A DNA stretch of 64,000 nt from Corynebacterium urogenitale (GTDB taxonomy: Bacteria > Actinomycetota > Actinomycetes > Mycobacteriales > Mycobacteriaceae). Below, piece by piece: positions 19,400-29,664 of this stretch (positions within the stretch are counted from its first letter, which is position 1; the number at the start of each line of letters is the position of its first letter). Below the pieces are notes generated by a model. That model saw only the letters and a list, made by a program, of their open reading frames with translations. It was not told the origin of the DNA and made no database searches. The stretch lies in NCBI RefSeq assembly GCF_009026825.1, contig NZ_CP045032.1, positions 620,001 to 684,000 on the forward strand. Direction: 5' to 3'. The position numbers and the translations under genes were made by a program.

Positions 19400-20035
19400 G
19401 ATCAGCATGCACAGGGGCAAGGTTCTGAACAGTCTGGTGCGCAAGCGCCTGCAGGATCAAGTGCCGGTGCGCCCCAGCTGGAGCCCATGGTGGGAGCGGA
19501 GCAGGCCCCTGAGGGCTACATATCTGAAGACTTCTACGGCCTATTTGGTGGCGATGACCTTGGTGAGAAGCCACAGGTCAACCCTGAACAGTGCGCAACA
19601 CTGGCTTTCGATGCCTCCACATTCATTGCATGGGGTGCCGTCCCGCAGGACCAAGCCAAGGTCGTGATGTACACGAAGGAAGATAATTCCACGCTGATCA
19701 TTCGAGTGAGCAAGGAGCCGGTGAACGTCACTGTGGACGGATGCGAGAACTTCTCGCGCACCGGTACTTCCGAGATCATCAAGTCCGAAACAACCTTCAG
19801 CGCCAAGCCTCTTAAGCTGCCAGTCGAGAATGCCGACTCCGTAGTCTCTGCAGAGCAGATTGTTGTCGGTGTTTCCATGGATGGTCAGCCGATAGACAAC
19901 GGGAAGGTCGGAGAGAAGAAGACCATGATCTTCGCTGAGGTTGCCGGTAAGACAGTGACTGCAGTGGGTACAGGCAATACCACTGCTGACGAGGTGGTTC
20001 AGCTGGCCAACAAGCAGATTGAACTGCTGAAGTAG
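19400..20035 (+). pseudogene. Remnant of a secreted or lipoprotein gene (signal peptide lost)
   Basis: The frame is open from 19400 (TAG at 19397) to 20035. It begins with a Gln/Gly/Ser/Ala-rich stretch like the linker that follows a lipobox cysteine, then a folded-looking domain with two cysteines (PEQCATLAF; DGCENFSR). No signal peptide or start with a ribosome site precedes the linker. The first ATG is at 19487, inside the linker. I read it as an actinobacterial extracytoplasmic lipoprotein whose 5' end was deleted with the 3' end of the neighbouring sigma gene. Alternatively a short cytoplasmic form of 182 residues is still made from 19487. Confidence 0.55.
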
Positions 20036-20068
20036 CGAGTTGCCAGCACTCACAGAACGCCCGAGCCC

Positions 20069-22099
20069 CTAGCTTTTCGCCGCCTTGCTCAACCTGCGCA
20101 GGGCGGCTTTCGCCGTCTTCGGATCACTCGTTTCCCAAAAGTCCGGCATGGAGGCGCGCAGAAAACCGCCGTAGCGGGCGGTGGCCAGGCGCTGATCCAA
20201 CACCGCCACCACGCCCTTGTCGTCGACCGAACGCAATAGGCGTCCCGCCCCTTGGGCAAGCAGCAGAGCAGCGTGCGTCGCGGCGACTTCCATAAAGCCA
20301 TTGCGCCCGGCCTTCACCGCCGCATCCTGACGGGCCTTCATCAGCGGATCATCGGGGCGGGGGAATGGCAGGCGGTCGATGAGCACCAGCGACAGACTCT
20401 GGCCCGGGACGTCCACGCCCTGCCACAGCCCCAGCGTGCCGAAAAGACACGTGGATTCCTGCTCGCGGAACTGCTCCACCAGAGAGGACATGGAATCCTC
20501 ACCCTGCAGCAAGATGTCATAGGGCACCACACTGCGCAGCTCGTCAGCCATTTCCTCGGCTGCGCGCCGGGAACTGAACAACCCGAGCGTGCGCCCTCCC
20601 GCAGCGTTGATCAGCTGTGCGGCCTCATCGATCGCCTCCGCGGACAGGCCGTCCCGGCCGGGGCGGGGCAGGTGAGTGGCGACGTACAAGATCCCGTGGG
20701 TTTTGGCATCGAAGGGAGTGCCCACATCCAAGGTGGTTGCCGATGAGGACAGACCCCATTGCGCCATCATGGCGTTGAATTGCCCGCCGAGAGCCAGCGT
20801 GGCGGAGGTGAGGATCACCGTTGACTGCCCAAACAGGCGTTGCCGAAGCAGGTCGGCTACGCTCAGCGGCGCAACGCACACCTGTTTGCGCTGTCCGTCT
20901 GTGGAGAGCCACACGACGTCCTCTCCTAGGAGGTCATCGGCGTTGTTGGCGGCACCGGGAGCGGATGCTTCCAAAATGCGCACGACCGTATCGTGTAGGT
21001 CTTCCGTGGCGGCCATGACTGCCTGACGCTCGGCGGCCTTGGCGGGATCATTGGCGAACTCGCTCGCGGGCACGCCGCTGACCTTGCGGTTGGCCTTCCA
21101 CGCAGCGTCGCGAAGGGCAGCCAAAGGGATCTCCAACCCGGCGGGCACGCTGGTCCATCGCCCGATGACGGAATCCGGGGCGCCGACCGGAGCGGAGTTC
21201 GCAATGACCTCATCCAGTGCTGTGGTCCAGGCATCGCAGGCCTCTTCCAGATCCGTGCCCGTATCCTTCGGGCCGATCTTCTCTGCCCTCTTCGCCAGGA
21301 TGGCGACGCCAGTGGGGGAGAGTTCCGCAGTGGCCGCAGAGGTAATACGGGGGACGAGCTCGTGCGCCTCATCGACCACCACCATGTCGTGCTCCGGAAG
21401 GATTGGTGCATCCGCCATCGCGTCGATGGCCAGCAGCGCATGGTTGGTCACCACCACGTCTGCCTCGGCTGCGCGCTGGCGCGCTAGCTCGGCGAAGCAC
21501 TGCTCACCGAAGGGGCAGCGGGTTGCGCCGATGCACTCGCGGGAGGTGACGGACACTTGCCGCCACGCCTGGTCGGAGACCCCGCGGTCGAGGTTGTCGC
21601 GATCGCCGTCTTCAGTCTCTGCGGCCCACTCGTGGATGCGCTTGACCTGCGCGCCGGTGCGGGTGACCTCTGCCGTGGAGAGCAAGGCCTCTGCCTCAGG
21701 GTGCATTCCGGTATCGCTTTCCGCCTCGGCGGTTGCACCGTGGATCTTGTGTAGGCACAGGTAGTTGTTGCGGCCCTTGAGAATGGCCGATTCCAGTGGT
21801 CGAGGCAGCTCGTCCTTGAGTGCCTCTGCCAGGCGCGGCAGATCGCGTTCCACCAGTTGCCGTTGAAGTGCGATCGTTGCGGTGGAGACGATGACGGGCA
21901 GCTGGCCCTTCATCGCGTGATTGATGGCGGGGATGAGGTAGGCCAGGGACTTGCCCGTTCCCGTGCCTGCCTGCACCGCGAGGTGCTTTGCTTCTGCCAT
22001 GGCCTTGGCGACAGCATCCGCCATTTTCTGCTGGCCTTCCCGCGGCTTTCCTCCGAGGGCATCGACGGCAAGGGCGAGCAGCTCTTGGGTTCCCGCCAC
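20069..22099 (-). CDS. dinG: DinG-family ATP-dependent DNA helicase
   Basis: Superfamily 2 helicase of the XPD/DinG type, acting on damaged or structured DNA. The 676 residues include the Walker A motif AGTGTGKS at about residue 43, a cysteine cluster around CIGATRCPFGEQC that would hold a 4Fe-4S cluster, the DEAH box (VVVDEAHEL), and C-terminal motifs QGVDVPG and QGAGRLLRS. The order dinG-pncB-clpS matches M. tuberculosis Rv1329c-Rv1331 as I recall it. It lies 4 bases after pncB on the same strand and is probably co-transcribed with it. Confidence 0.9.
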   Translation of the reverse strand: MAGTQELLALAVDALGGKPREGQQKMADAVAKAMAEAKHLAVQAGTGTGKSLAYLIPAINHAMKGQLPVIVSTATIALQRQLVERDLPRLAEALKDELPRPLESAILKGRNNYLCLHKIHGATAEAESDTGMHPEAEALLSTAEVTRTGAQVKRIHEWAAETEDGDRDNLDRGVSDQAWRQVSVTSRECIGATRCPFGEQCFAELARQRAAEADVVVTNHALLAIDAMADAPILPEHDMVVVDEAHELVPRITSAATAELSPTGVAILAKRAEKIGPKDTGTDLEEACDAWTTALDEVIANSAPVGAPDSVIGRWTSVPAGLEIPLAALRDAAWKANRKVSGVPASEFANDPAKAAERQAVMAATEDLHDTVVRILEASAPGAANNADDLLGEDVVWLSTDGQRKQVCVAPLSVADLLRQRLFGQSTVILTSATLALGGQFNAMMAQWGLSSSATTLDVGTPFDAKTHGILYVATHLPRPGRDGLSAEAIDEAAQLINAAGGRTLGLFSSRRAAEEMADELRSVVPYDILLQGEDSMSSLVEQFREQESTCLFGTLGLWQGVDVPGQSLSLVLIDRLPFPRPDDPLMKARQDAAVKAGRNGFMEVAATHAALLLAQGAGRLLRSVDDKGVVAVLDQRLATARYGGFLRASMPDFWETSDPKTAKAALRRLSKAAKS

Positions 22100-22103
22100 G
22101 GCT

Positions 22104-23456
22104 CTAGTGGGCGTGGCGCACGGACAGCGCCGGTTCGTCGCGGGTCAAGGCCAAGCCCTCCCACGGCAGAGTGACGAGCTGCTTGGCTAGGTACTCACGG
22201 GAGGCCTCCAGGGTCGGCACCTCGCTGATCAACTCTCCGTCACGCACCATCGGAATGGACAACTGGCTAAAGTCATGGTCGCCCGCATCGGGGAGTGGCC
22301 CGTCGAGGGGGTAGGTGACTTCATCGATGGCGGTACCCGTATTGCGGAAAATGCGGATCGCTCCCTTGGCACCACCCTTCGACTCCTTGCCACGGGCGCG
22401 TTTCGCCACAGGCGTGCCTTCTACCTCAACGAGCTTGTAAACCAAGCCTGCGGTGGGGGCGCCGGAGCCTGTCACCACGGAGGTTCCCACACCGAAAATG
22501 TCCACGGGCTCTGAGCGCAGTGCGGCAATCGCAAATTCGTCCAGGTCGGAAGAAACCACAATTTTGGTGTTCTTCGCTCCGAGCTCATCCAGTTGGCGTC
22601 GAACCTGACGGGACACCACACCGAGGTCACCGGAGTCGATTCGCACGGCGCCGAGTTCAGTTCCCGCGACCTCGATGGCGGTCTTCACGCCTTGGGTGAT
22701 GTCGTAGGTATCGACGAGCAGCGTTGTGCCGACACCGTGCGCCTCAACCTGGGCGCGGAACGCTGCGGCCTCATCCGGCGTGCCGTCAGGGTTCGTGTGC
22801 AACAGTGTCCATGCGTGCGCTGCCGTACCCGAGGCCGGGATCCCATAGCGCTTGGCGGCCTCCAAATTGGAGGTTGCATCGAAACCCGCCAGGTAGGCGG
22901 CGCGGGCGGCGGTCACGGCGGCATACTCGTGGGTTCGGCGGGAACCCATCTCGATGATTGAGCGGCCAGCGGCGGCGGTGACCATCCTGGCAGCTGCGCT
23001 AGCTACTGCGGAATCCGCGTTGAGAATGGACAGAATCACCGTTTCCAGAATCACGCACTCCGCGAAGGTGCCGCGGACAGTGAGGATGGGGGAGTTCGGG
23101 AAGTACAACTCGCCCTCACGGTAGCCATCAATGTGCCCCGTAAAGCGGTAGTCCCGCAGGTAATCGATAGTCTCCTGCGAGAGGAAGTCCAGATCTTCCA
23201 ACTGTTCGTCGGTGAACACGAAGTCTCGGACAGCTCGCAGCACGCGGGCGGTTCCTGCAACCACGCCGTAGCGGCGCTCGTTGGGAAGTCGGCGGGTGAA
23301 AACCTCAAACGAGCACTGGCGGTGCGCGGACCCGTCCTTGAGGGCAGCCTCCAGCATCGTCAGCTCGTACTTGTCCGTCAGTAGGGCGGAGGAGCGTTTA
23401 CCGGGGCGGTGGGTGGGCGCAGTTGGCGTGGTGTCTGTCGTAGTCACCCCAACCAT
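22104..23456 (-). CDS. pncB: Nicotinate phosphoribosyltransferase
   Basis: Salvages nicotinate into nicotinate mononucleotide for NAD synthesis. The 450-residue product shows [15 protein letters not shown] near the N-terminus, the phosphoribosyl-site segments [12 protein letters not shown] and [16 protein letters not shown], and [10 protein letters not shown]. The N-terminal boundary is uncertain. ATG at 23456 gives a usual length, while a TTG at 23486 would add ten residues without a ribosome site. It is divergent from clpS, with about 60 bp between them that must hold both promoters. It probably forms an operon with the helicase gene. Confidence 0.92.
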   Translation of the reverse strand: MVGVTTTDTTPTAPTHRPGKRSSALLTDKYELTMLEAALKDGSAHRQCSFEVFTRRLPNERRYGVVAGTARVLRAVRDFVFTDEQLEDLDFLSQETIDYLRDYRFTGHIDGYREGELYFPNSPILTVRGTFAECVILETVILSILNADSAVASAAARMVTAAAGRSIIEMGSRRTHEYAAVTAARAAYLAGFDATSNLEAAKRYGIPASGTAAHAWTLLHTNPDGTPDEAAAFRAQVEAHGVGTTLLVDTYDITQGVKTAIEVAGTELGAVRIDSGDLGVVSRQVRRQLDELGAKNTKIVVSSDLDEFAIAALRSEPVDIFGVGTSVVTGSGAPTAGLVYKLVEVEGTPVAKRARGKESKGGAKGAIRIFRNTGTAIDEVTYPLDGPLPDAGDHDFSQLSIPMVRDGELISEVPTLEASREYLAKQLVTLPWEGLALTRDEPALSVRHAH

Positions 23457-23516
23457 GCTAGTCGCCACTCGCTTGGCTCGGGGCAAACTGACACGCTGGG
23501 CGCTATTGTTGTAGGC

Positions 23517-23822
23517 ATGACGTCACCCGCAGCGCCAACGGCAACCCCAGTTGAGGAAAAGGTTCCCGATACCGTCACGGACGCGAACCTGCCTTGGTTG
23601 TGCATTTGCTGGGATGACCCGGTCAATCTCATGAGCTACGTGACCTATGTCTTCCAAACCACCCTCGGATATTCCCGGAAGAAGGCCACCGAGCTGATGA
23701 TGAAAGTCCATACCGAGGGCAAAGCCGTGGTCAGCTCCGGTGAGCGCGACAAGGTGGAAGCGGATGTGAAGAAGCTGCAAATGGCCGGACTTTGGGCCAC
23801 GATGCAGCGTTCCGACGGTTAG
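23517..23822 (+). CDS. clpS: ATP-dependent Clp protease adaptor ClpS
   Basis: Recognises N-degron substrates and delivers them to the ClpC or ClpA unfoldase. The 101-residue protein has a variable tail of about 27 residues and then [20 protein letters not shown], the ClpS core with the Asn-Asp region that binds N-terminal residues. There is no ribosome site. TATTGT at 23504-23509 is 7 bases from the ATG, so the mRNA may be leaderless. The downstream DUF2017 gene, P1 peptidase and others follow in the same order as in mycobacteria. Confidence 0.93.
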   Translation: MTSPAAPTATPVEEKVPDTVTDANLPWLCICWDDPVNLMSYVTYVFQTTLGYSRKKATELMMKVHTEGKAVVSSGERDKVEADVKKLQMAGLWATMQRSDG

Positions 23823-23843
23823 CCTCGGGAGGAAGCAGCAGTC

Positions 23844-24446
23844 ATGGATGCTTGGACGAAGAAGAAAAGTCTCATGCGGGGCACCCGCTATGTGACCCGT
23901 TTGGAGCCGCTGGAGCGCGAGATGCTGGGGGATAGCGCCTCACTGATTGCCGATGCGCTCATGGAACGTGTCCGGACCGCCCCGAAGGATGAACTGGCGG
24001 AGATGACCGGCATGCCATCGGGCCACGCTGAGGCTCCGGCCAACCCCGCCCTTGCGCGACTCTTGCCCTCGTACTTCAAAGAAGGTGCGGAGGAAGTCGA
24101 AGGGGATGCGGCGCTCATGCGGCAGCTCAACGAGACGGACATTATCCGTCAGAAGCTGCTCAACCTCCGCGTGCTCAGCGATGCCCTCGGCCCGGACGGG
24201 TCGGTGAACCTGTCGCTCACGGAATCTGAGGCCGCCATGTGGACCAATGCCTTGGCCGATATCCGCTCCTACCACCACGCGCAGCTGCAGGAATTGACGA
24301 AGCAAGAGGGGGAGGGCTCCAGCCAGGTTCAGGCTGCCAGCCAATACATGGAGTGGCTCGGTGGACACTTGGATTCCCTCATGTACGCCATGATGGGTGA
24401 CTTGGATCTCGGCGACTTCGGAGACGACGAACACCCGGGGGATTAA
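23844..24446 (+). CDS. DUF2017 family protein
   Basis: A 200-residue acidic, mostly helical protein of unknown function, found next to clpS across actinobacteria. It begins MDAWTKKKSLMRGTRYV and contains LEPLEREMLGDSASLIAD, LARLLPSYFKEGAE and LTESEAAMWTNALADIR, typical of the family. GGGAGGAAG precedes the ATG, 21 bases after clpS. The persistent linkage suggests a role in Clp proteolysis, but that is inference from position only. Confidence 0.85.
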   Translation: MDAWTKKKSLMRGTRYVTRLEPLEREMLGDSASLIADALMERVRTAPKDELAEMTGMPSGHAEAPANPALARLLPSYFKEGAEEVEGDAALMRQLNETDIIRQKLLNLRVLSDALGPDGSVNLSLTESEAAMWTNALADIRSYHHAQLQELTKQEGEGSSQVQAASQYMEWLGGHLDSLMYAMMGDLDLGDFGDDEHPGD

Positions 24447-24495
24447 TCCCGACTAGCTAAAACTCGACCGCTCAGAGGCCACAAGGAGAATCCGC

Positions 24496-25641
24496 ATGTC
24501 TGTGGAGCTTTTCGGTTGCTCACCAGGTGAGCACAATGCACTCATGGATGTGCCTGGACTCGGCGTAGGGCACGCCGCGTGCGAGGATGGCGCCGGTGAT
24601 TCGGGCGTGAGCGTGGTCGTCGCGCCGGGTGGTGCGGTGGCAAGCGTGGACGTGCGCGGTGGCGGGCCGGGAACGCGGGAAACGGACCTGCTCTCTCCGG
24701 AAAATACTGTTGGCGCGATCCATGCGGTCGCCCTGTGCGGCGGTTCCGCTTTCGGACTCGACGCCACCAGTGGCGTGATGCAGCAGCTCGAGCGCGAGGG
24801 TATTGGTTTTCCTGTGCTGGGGGAGATGGACCCGGAGAAGAAGATCCCGATTGTCCCAGGGGCTGTGATTTTCGACTTGTTGCTCGGTCGGTGGGACTCT
24901 CGCCCGGATGCGGCGACGGGAGTGGCAGCAACGAAGGCCGCGCTACAAGCGCTGCGTTCCGGTGATGCGGACACGCAGAAGGGAAATGTGGGCGCCGGGA
25001 TCGGCGCGGCGGCCGGTGCGCTCAAGGGAGGTTTTGGCCAGGCCAGTGCTGTGTTCCCCGCGGGCACGCCGTTAGAGGGAAAAACAATTGCAGCCGCCGT
25101 GGTGGTGAACCCCCAGGGCACGATTGTCGATCCGGCCACGGGCCTGCCGTGGGGCTTGGCCGCGGAGTTAGGCGACGAATTTGCCCAATTGAGTGAGCTG
25201 CGCCACCGGGGAGTGCCCCGGCAGGTACGGGAGCAGCTCAACACTATGAACCTGTACGGCACCAAGATTCCCGCGGAGATGGCGGGCGCACACCCAGACC
25301 TGCCAAGGCTCAACACGACCATCGGGGTAGTGGCCACAGATGCGCCGATAACCAAGGCACAAACGAAGCGACTAGCCATGGTCTCCCACGACGGGTTGGC
25401 GCGAGCCATCCGGCCAGCTCACATGCCGATGGACGGGGACACCCTGTTCGGCCTGTCCACCGCCGTCGACCCCACTACCGGCACCACGCCCAAGGATGCG
25501 CCGAGCGTGGATCCCATGGCGATGTCCATGCTCTCAGCTGTGGCCGCCAACTGCGTGGAACGCGCTATTGTCCACGCGGTACTCGCCGCGGAATCGGCAT
25601 TCGAGACCCCCAGCTACCGAGACATCCTCGCAAGGAGTTGA
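24496..25641 (+). CDS. P1-family (DmpA/NylC-like) self-processing peptidase
   Basis: N-terminal-nucleophile hydrolase that cuts itself into two chains. The 381 residues include the conserved GGSAFGLDATSGVM, GNVGAGIGAAAG and the likely self-cleavage site NTTIGVVATD, where Asn-Thr cleavage would expose a threonine nucleophile as in NylC. The M. tuberculosis equivalent is Rv1333 by position. ATG at 24496 follows AAGGAG. It overlaps the first possible start of the rhomboid gene. The natural substrate is unknown. Confidence 0.85.
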   Translation: MSVELFGCSPGEHNALMDVPGLGVGHAACEDGAGDSGVSVVVAPGGAVASVDVRGGGPGTRETDLLSPENTVGAIHAVALCGGSAFGLDATSGVMQQLEREGIGFPVLGEMDPEKKIPIVPGAVIFDLLLGRWDSRPDAATGVAATKAALQALRSGDADTQKGNVGAGIGAAAGALKGGFGQASAVFPAGTPLEGKTIAAAVVVNPQGTIVDPATGLPWGLAAELGDEFAQLSELRHRGVPRQVREQLNTMNLYGTKIPAEMAGAHPDLPRLNTTIGVVATDAPITKAQTKRLAMVSHDGLARAIRPAHMPMDGDTLFGLSTAVDPTTGTTPKDAPSVDPMAMSMLSAVAANCVERAIVHAVLAAESAFETPSYRDILARS

Positions 25642-25652
25642 TCCCCGCTACC

Positions 25653-26336
25653 ATGCATAAGAATCGCAATGCCGCCTACGGCAACACCCCCGCCTACGGA
25701 AATACCCCAGCCAGAACCGTGCGGCCTGTTTCACCCATGCGTAGTGCCTCTGGAAGGGTGGTGAGTGCAGCCAGTACGACCGGCAGCTTCCTCCTCCTCA
25801 TTTGGGTAGTGCAGATCGTCAACGCCTTCTCTGGTGAGCGCCTCATTGCCTTCGGCATCCGCCCGCGCGATGTGGAAGGCATGTGGGGCATTCTCTTCGC
25901 CCCCTTCCTGCATGCTGACTTCGCCCACCTGATCGCCAACACCACCGTGGCGGCGATCCTCCTGTTCCTCGTGGCGCTGTCCGGCACCCGAGCCGTGGTC
26001 ATCAGTTCTGTGATGACCATCCTGATCGGCGGGTTTGGGGTGTGGCTGTTCGGCCAGCCGTATTCCGTGCACGTTGGCTCCTCGATCCTCATCTACGGCT
26101 GGCTGGCATTCCTGGTAGTCCGCGGTTTCTTCAGCGGTGCCATCTGGCAGATTATTCTGGGCGTTATCCTGGCCGTTGCTTACAGCGGCATGCTGTGGGG
26201 AGTGCTGCCGGGCCAATACGGTGTCAGCTGGCAAGGGCACCTGTTCGGCGGCGCTGGTGGCGTCGTCGCTGGATGGATGAACGCGAGCCAGGCGCGATCG
26301 GAGAGGCAGAAGGAAAGGGCGATGATGCGGCGATGA
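25653..26336 (+). CDS. Rhomboid-family intramembrane serine protease
   Basis: Six-helix membrane protein of 227 residues that cleaves other membrane proteins within the bilayer. The catalytic serine lies in [11 protein letters not shown] and the catalytic histidine in [22 protein letters not shown] is the conserved loop-1 and helix-2 region. The N-terminal 40 residues contain a small [10 protein letters not shown] repeat. I chose the ATG at 25653; a TTG at 25638 directly abuts AAGGAG and is less likely. The motif is GSS rather than the usual GxSG, though the family tolerates this. Its stop overlaps the murI start (ATGA). Confidence 0.85.
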   Translation: MHKNRNAAYGNTPAYGNTPARTVRPVSPMRSASGRVVSAASTTGSFLLLIWVVQIVNAFSGERLIAFGIRPRDVEGMWGILFAPFLHADFAHLIANTTVAAILLFLVALSGTRAVVISSVMTILIGGFGVWLFGQPYSVHVGSSILIYGWLAFLVVRGFFSGAIWQIILGVILAVAYSGMLWGVLPGQYGVSWQGHLFGGAGGVVAGWMNASQARSERQKERAMMRR

Positions 26337-27175
26337 CGGGAACGGACACTCACAGCAACGCGCCAATCGGAGTATTCGATTCGGGCGTGGGCGGGCTGAC
26401 AGTCGCGCGCACGATCGTGGATCAGTTGCCGCACGAATCGATCATCTACATCGGTGATACCGCCAATGCCCCATACGGTGATAAGCCGCTGGCACAAGTA
26501 CAGGAATACGCCAAGGCCGTCGCTGACGAGCTCATCGCGCGGGGCTGCAAACTCATCGTCGTTGCCTGCAACTCAGCCAGCGCCGCTTTCAGTGACTATG
26601 CACGAGAAAACTACGACATTCCCGTCATCGAGGTGATCCTGCCCGCAGTACGCCGGGCGACCAGCACCACGCGCAATGGCAAGGTGGGCGTGATCGGGAC
26701 GACAGCCACGGTGGAATCCGGAGCGTACGCCCGCACCTTTGACGCTCACGCGGGGCAAATCGGCTCGGAGGTGGAAGTCCACCAGCAGGCGTGCCCGTTG
26801 TTCGTGCCCTTCGTGGAGCGGGGCATCACCACTGGTCGGCAGATCCTGGGAATCACGGAGAATTACCTCGAGCCGCTGAAAGACGCGGGAGTGGATACAG
26901 TTGTGCTGGGATGCACGCACTACCCGTTGCTGTCCGGTGTTGTGCAGCTGGTGATGGGTGACGACGTCACACTGGTCTCCAGTGCGGAGGAGACCGCGAA
27001 AACGGTCTACAGAACCCTCAGTGAGAGGGGCCAGCTAGCAGACACTGACCCGGACCGAGAAGTGACGTTAAGTTTTGAATCTACGGGCGACCCTGCGCGC
27101 TTTGCCTCCCTCGCGACTCGTTTTCTCGGTCCGGCGATCACTTCTGTCTCCCAGATTCCCGAGCTGCTGCGCTAG
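26333..27175 (+). CDS. murI: Glutamate racemase
   Basis: Makes D-glutamate for peptidoglycan. The 280-residue protein begins near [15 protein letters not shown], with catalytic cysteines in VACNSASA and LGCTHYPLL, and [10 protein letters not shown] in the N-terminal domain. The ATG at 26333 overlaps the rhomboid stop by four bases, implying translational coupling. The order rhomboid-murI-hydrolase-rph-rdgB is conserved with mycobacteria. Confidence 0.96.
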   Translation: MTGTDTHSNAPIGVFDSGVGGLTVARTIVDQLPHESIIYIGDTANAPYGDKPLAQVQEYAKAVADELIARGCKLIVVACNSASAAFSDYARENYDIPVIEVILPAVRRATSTTRNGKVGVIGTTATVESGAYARTFDAHAGQIGSEVEVHQQACPLFVPFVERGITTGRQILGITENYLEPLKDAGVDTVVLGCTHYPLLSGVVQLVMGDDVTLVSSAEETAKTVYRTLSERGQLADTDPDREVTLSFESTGDPARFASLATRFLGPAITSVSQIPELLR

Positions 27176-27315
27176 TATCTTCGTGTCGCAACGCTGCGGG
27201 GCCGTGCGATCGCAAAAAGTGAGGAATTCGGCAATGCAGGGTGGTGTGTGAGATTCCATAAAGTGTCGCTGCAGTATTGCTGAAACCTCCCCTTATCGTG
27301 CGAACATAGGAACCT

Positions 27316-28116
27316 ATGGAAATCATCGTCTTAGGCTGCTCCGGCAGCGTGGCTGGGCCGGATTCGGCGGCCTCGGGGTATTTCCTTCGTGGCTCGCAGG
27401 GGGAAAACGTGCTCTTGGACGTGGGGCCAGGCGTGCTTTCCGCCATGCAGCGAGAGCCAGAGGTTAATCCTGCTGAATGTCATGTGGTGTTTTCCCACAT
27501 GCACGCCGACCACTGCCTGGACTTTCCATCGCTGATGGTGTGGCGGCGCTTCCACCCCACAGACCCGGCCGTGGGTAAGCACATTCTCATTGGCCCGCAG
27601 ATGGCAGCCGAGCATCTCGGACGTGCGGGCGGGGACTTCCTGGACCGCCCCGATGATTACGCGGACTCCTTCGATATCCGAGTCCACATGACAGGCTCCG
27701 GGGTATTCGACGCCAGCGCATGGCCACACCACACGATCGGCCAGTTGGCGGTGTATTCCGCCCCGGCTATTCATACGACGGAGAGCTACCTTACGCGAGT
27801 GCACGATCGGGTTTCGGGGACATCCCTTGTGTACAGCGGTGATACTGCTCCCACCGAGGTATTAGCTGAGTTCGCACACGGTGCCGATGCGTTGCTGTGC
27901 GAAGCGACCTGGGGGGAGTCCTGCGAAGGAAAGCCGGAGGGCATGCACATGGGTGGCCGCGAGGCCGGACAGGCAGCGCAGGCCGCGGGCGTGGGCTCGT
28001 TGGTGCTTACCCACATCCCACCGTGGGGTGATGTGGAGGCAACGCTGCGTGGAGCGCGGGCTGAATTCGGCGGTGAGATCCTCGTGGCAGAACCGGGGAT
28101 GCGGATCCACCTGTAG
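27316..28116 (+). CDS. MBL-fold metallohydrolase, Rv1339-like (candidate cAMP phosphodiesterase)
   Basis: Metallo-beta-lactamase fold enzyme of 266 residues. Metal ligands are in [10 protein letters not shown], with further ligands in [13 protein letters not shown] and LTHIPPWGD. By order (after murI, before rph) it corresponds to M. tuberculosis Rv1339, for which cAMP phosphodiesterase activity has been reported. RNase Z-like or other phosphodiesterase activity is the alternative. The 140-bp gap before it probably holds its own promoter. Confidence 0.8.
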   Translation: MEIIVLGCSGSVAGPDSAASGYFLRGSQGENVLLDVGPGVLSAMQREPEVNPAECHVVFSHMHADHCLDFPSLMVWRRFHPTDPAVGKHILIGPQMAAEHLGRAGGDFLDRPDDYADSFDIRVHMTGSGVFDASAWPHHTIGQLAVYSAPAIHTTESYLTRVHDRVSGTSLVYSGDTAPTEVLAEFAHGADALLCEATWGESCEGKPEGMHMGGREAGQAAQAAGVGSLVLTHIPPWGDVEATLRGARAEFGGEILVAEPGMRIHL

Positions 28117-28151
28117 CCCCGGCGCGGTCGTCCGCTTGTAGACTAAGCCGC

Positions 28152-28904
28152 ATGGCTACTGATACTTCTTCCTTCACTCGCGCGGATGGCCGCGCTACCG
28201 ACGAACTGCGCCCCGTGCGCATCACCCGCGGATTCACCACCAACCCGGCAGGCTCCGTGCTGGTGGAATTCGGAAATACCCGCGTGATGTGCACTGCTTC
28301 CGTCGAGCTTGGGGTGCCACGCTTTAAGAAGGATTCCGGCGAGGGCTGGCTCACTGCGGAGTACGCGATGCTGCCTTCGGCCACGCACGAACGCATGCCG
28401 CGCGAATCCATGCGCGGAAAGGTCAAGGGCCGCACGCACGAGATCTCTCGCTTGGTCGGGCGGGCACTGCGCGCCGCTGTAGATCTGAAGGAGCTGGGCG
28501 AGAACACCATCGCGATTGACTGCGACGTACTGCAGGCCGATGGTGGCACGCGAACCGCAGCGATTACTGGAGCCTACGTGGCGCTGGCGGATGCCCTGGC
28601 CTACCTGCAGGAGCAGGGTGTGGTTCCCGGCAAGCCACTGCGTGCACCAGTGGCGGCGGTGTCCGTAGGAATCATCGATGGCGTGCCATGCCTGGATCTG
28701 CCGTACGAGGAGGACTCCCGCGCGGATGTCGATATGAATGTCGTCATGACGGAAGAAGGACGCTTTGTCGAGATCCAAGGCACGGGCGAGCACAATGAGT
28801 TCTCCCGTGAGGAGCTGAACGCCATGCTGGACTTGGCCGAGGGCGGTCTGCACCAGCTCATCGCCAAGCAGAAGGAAGCACTCAGCGAGGCATTGAACTC
28901 ATGA
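28152..28904 (+). CDS. rph: Ribonuclease PH
   Basis: Phosphate-dependent 3' exoribonuclease that trims tRNA precursors. The 250 residues show [27 protein letters not shown], the phosphate-binding [15 protein letters not shown], and [16 protein letters not shown]. There is no ribosome site before the ATG, and TAGACT ends 8 bases upstream, so the mRNA may be leaderless. rdgB follows with a four-base overlap. Confidence 0.97.
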   Translation: MATDTSSFTRADGRATDELRPVRITRGFTTNPAGSVLVEFGNTRVMCTASVELGVPRFKKDSGEGWLTAEYAMLPSATHERMPRESMRGKVKGRTHEISRLVGRALRAAVDLKELGENTIAIDCDVLQADGGTRTAAITGAYVALADALAYLQEQGVVPGKPLRAPVAAVSVGIIDGVPCLDLPYEEDSRADVDMNVVMTEEGRFVEIQGTGEHNEFSREELNAMLDLAEGGLHQLIAKQKEALSEALNS

Positions 28905-29539
28905 AGGTCCTCGTCGCCTCTCGAAACCTAAAGAAGCTCAAGGAGCTTAATCGTGTGCTTGAGTCAGCTGGTGTGCAAGGCATTGAGCTGCTCACTTTGC
29001 GCGATGTCGAAGACTACCCCGCGACCCCAGAAACGGGTCGGGACTTCGTGGATAACGCCCGCATCAAGACCGACGACGGCGTCCGCCATACGGGGCTGGT
29101 GACCATCGCCGATGACTCCGGTATTGCGGTGGATGAGCTCCGTGGCATGCCGGGCGTGCTGTCCGCTCGCTGGTCCGGAACCCACGGGGACGACGCCGCG
29201 AATAATCGGCTACTGCTGGATCAGCTTTCTGACACTCCGGACGAGCGACGCGGTGCACACTACGTGTCCGTCTGCGTGATGCAGTTGCCGGAAGAGATTG
29301 CCACGGCTGCCGGCATGGAGACTGAGTATGTCGCCGAAGGCCATTGGCACGGCACGATTCTGCGCGAGGAACGGGGAGAGGGTGGATTCGGCTACGATCC
29401 ACTGTTCTCCCCAGCGGAAGAACCCGGCAAGTCCTCCGCCGAGATCAGCCCACAGCGCAAGGATGAATTGTCCCACCGCGGTAAGGCCTTGGCGCAGCTC
29501 ATTCCACCGCTCCGGAAGCTCAGTACACTGGAGCTTTAG
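28901..29539 (+). CDS. rdgB: XTP/dITP pyrophosphatase
   Basis: Removes non-canonical purine nucleotides such as dITP and XTP. The 212-residue protein shows [14 protein letters not shown] (the substrate loop), [34 protein letters not shown], and FGYDPLFSP, then SHRGKAL. Its start overlaps the rph stop (ATGA), the usual coupling for this pair. Confidence 0.96.
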   Translation: MKVLVASRNLKKLKELNRVLESAGVQGIELLTLRDVEDYPATPETGRDFVDNARIKTDDGVRHTGLVTIADDSGIAVDELRGMPGVLSARWSGTHGDDAANNRLLLDQLSDTPDERRGAHYVSVCVMQLPEEIATAAGMETEYVAEGHWHGTILREERGEGGFGYDPLFSPAEEPGKSSAEISPQRKDELSHRGKALAQLIPPLRKLSTLEL

Positions 29540-29664
29540 AACCCGCTCTCCCTCACACAACAACGGGCGACCTTTCCTTACACAACACCGGGAAGGTTGT
29601 CCTAGTGTTGCAGCCAGTGGGGGAGAGTACCGTAGCGAAGAACTCAAGAAAGGATCGTCACCCC

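Noticed and set aside
26254..26264. Further copies of the DDATSP repeat core at 24760 and 26254
   Set aside because: Both lie in conserved family motifs (the GLDATSG segment of P1 peptidases and the glycine-rich rhomboid helix), so they are not evidence for an inserted element.
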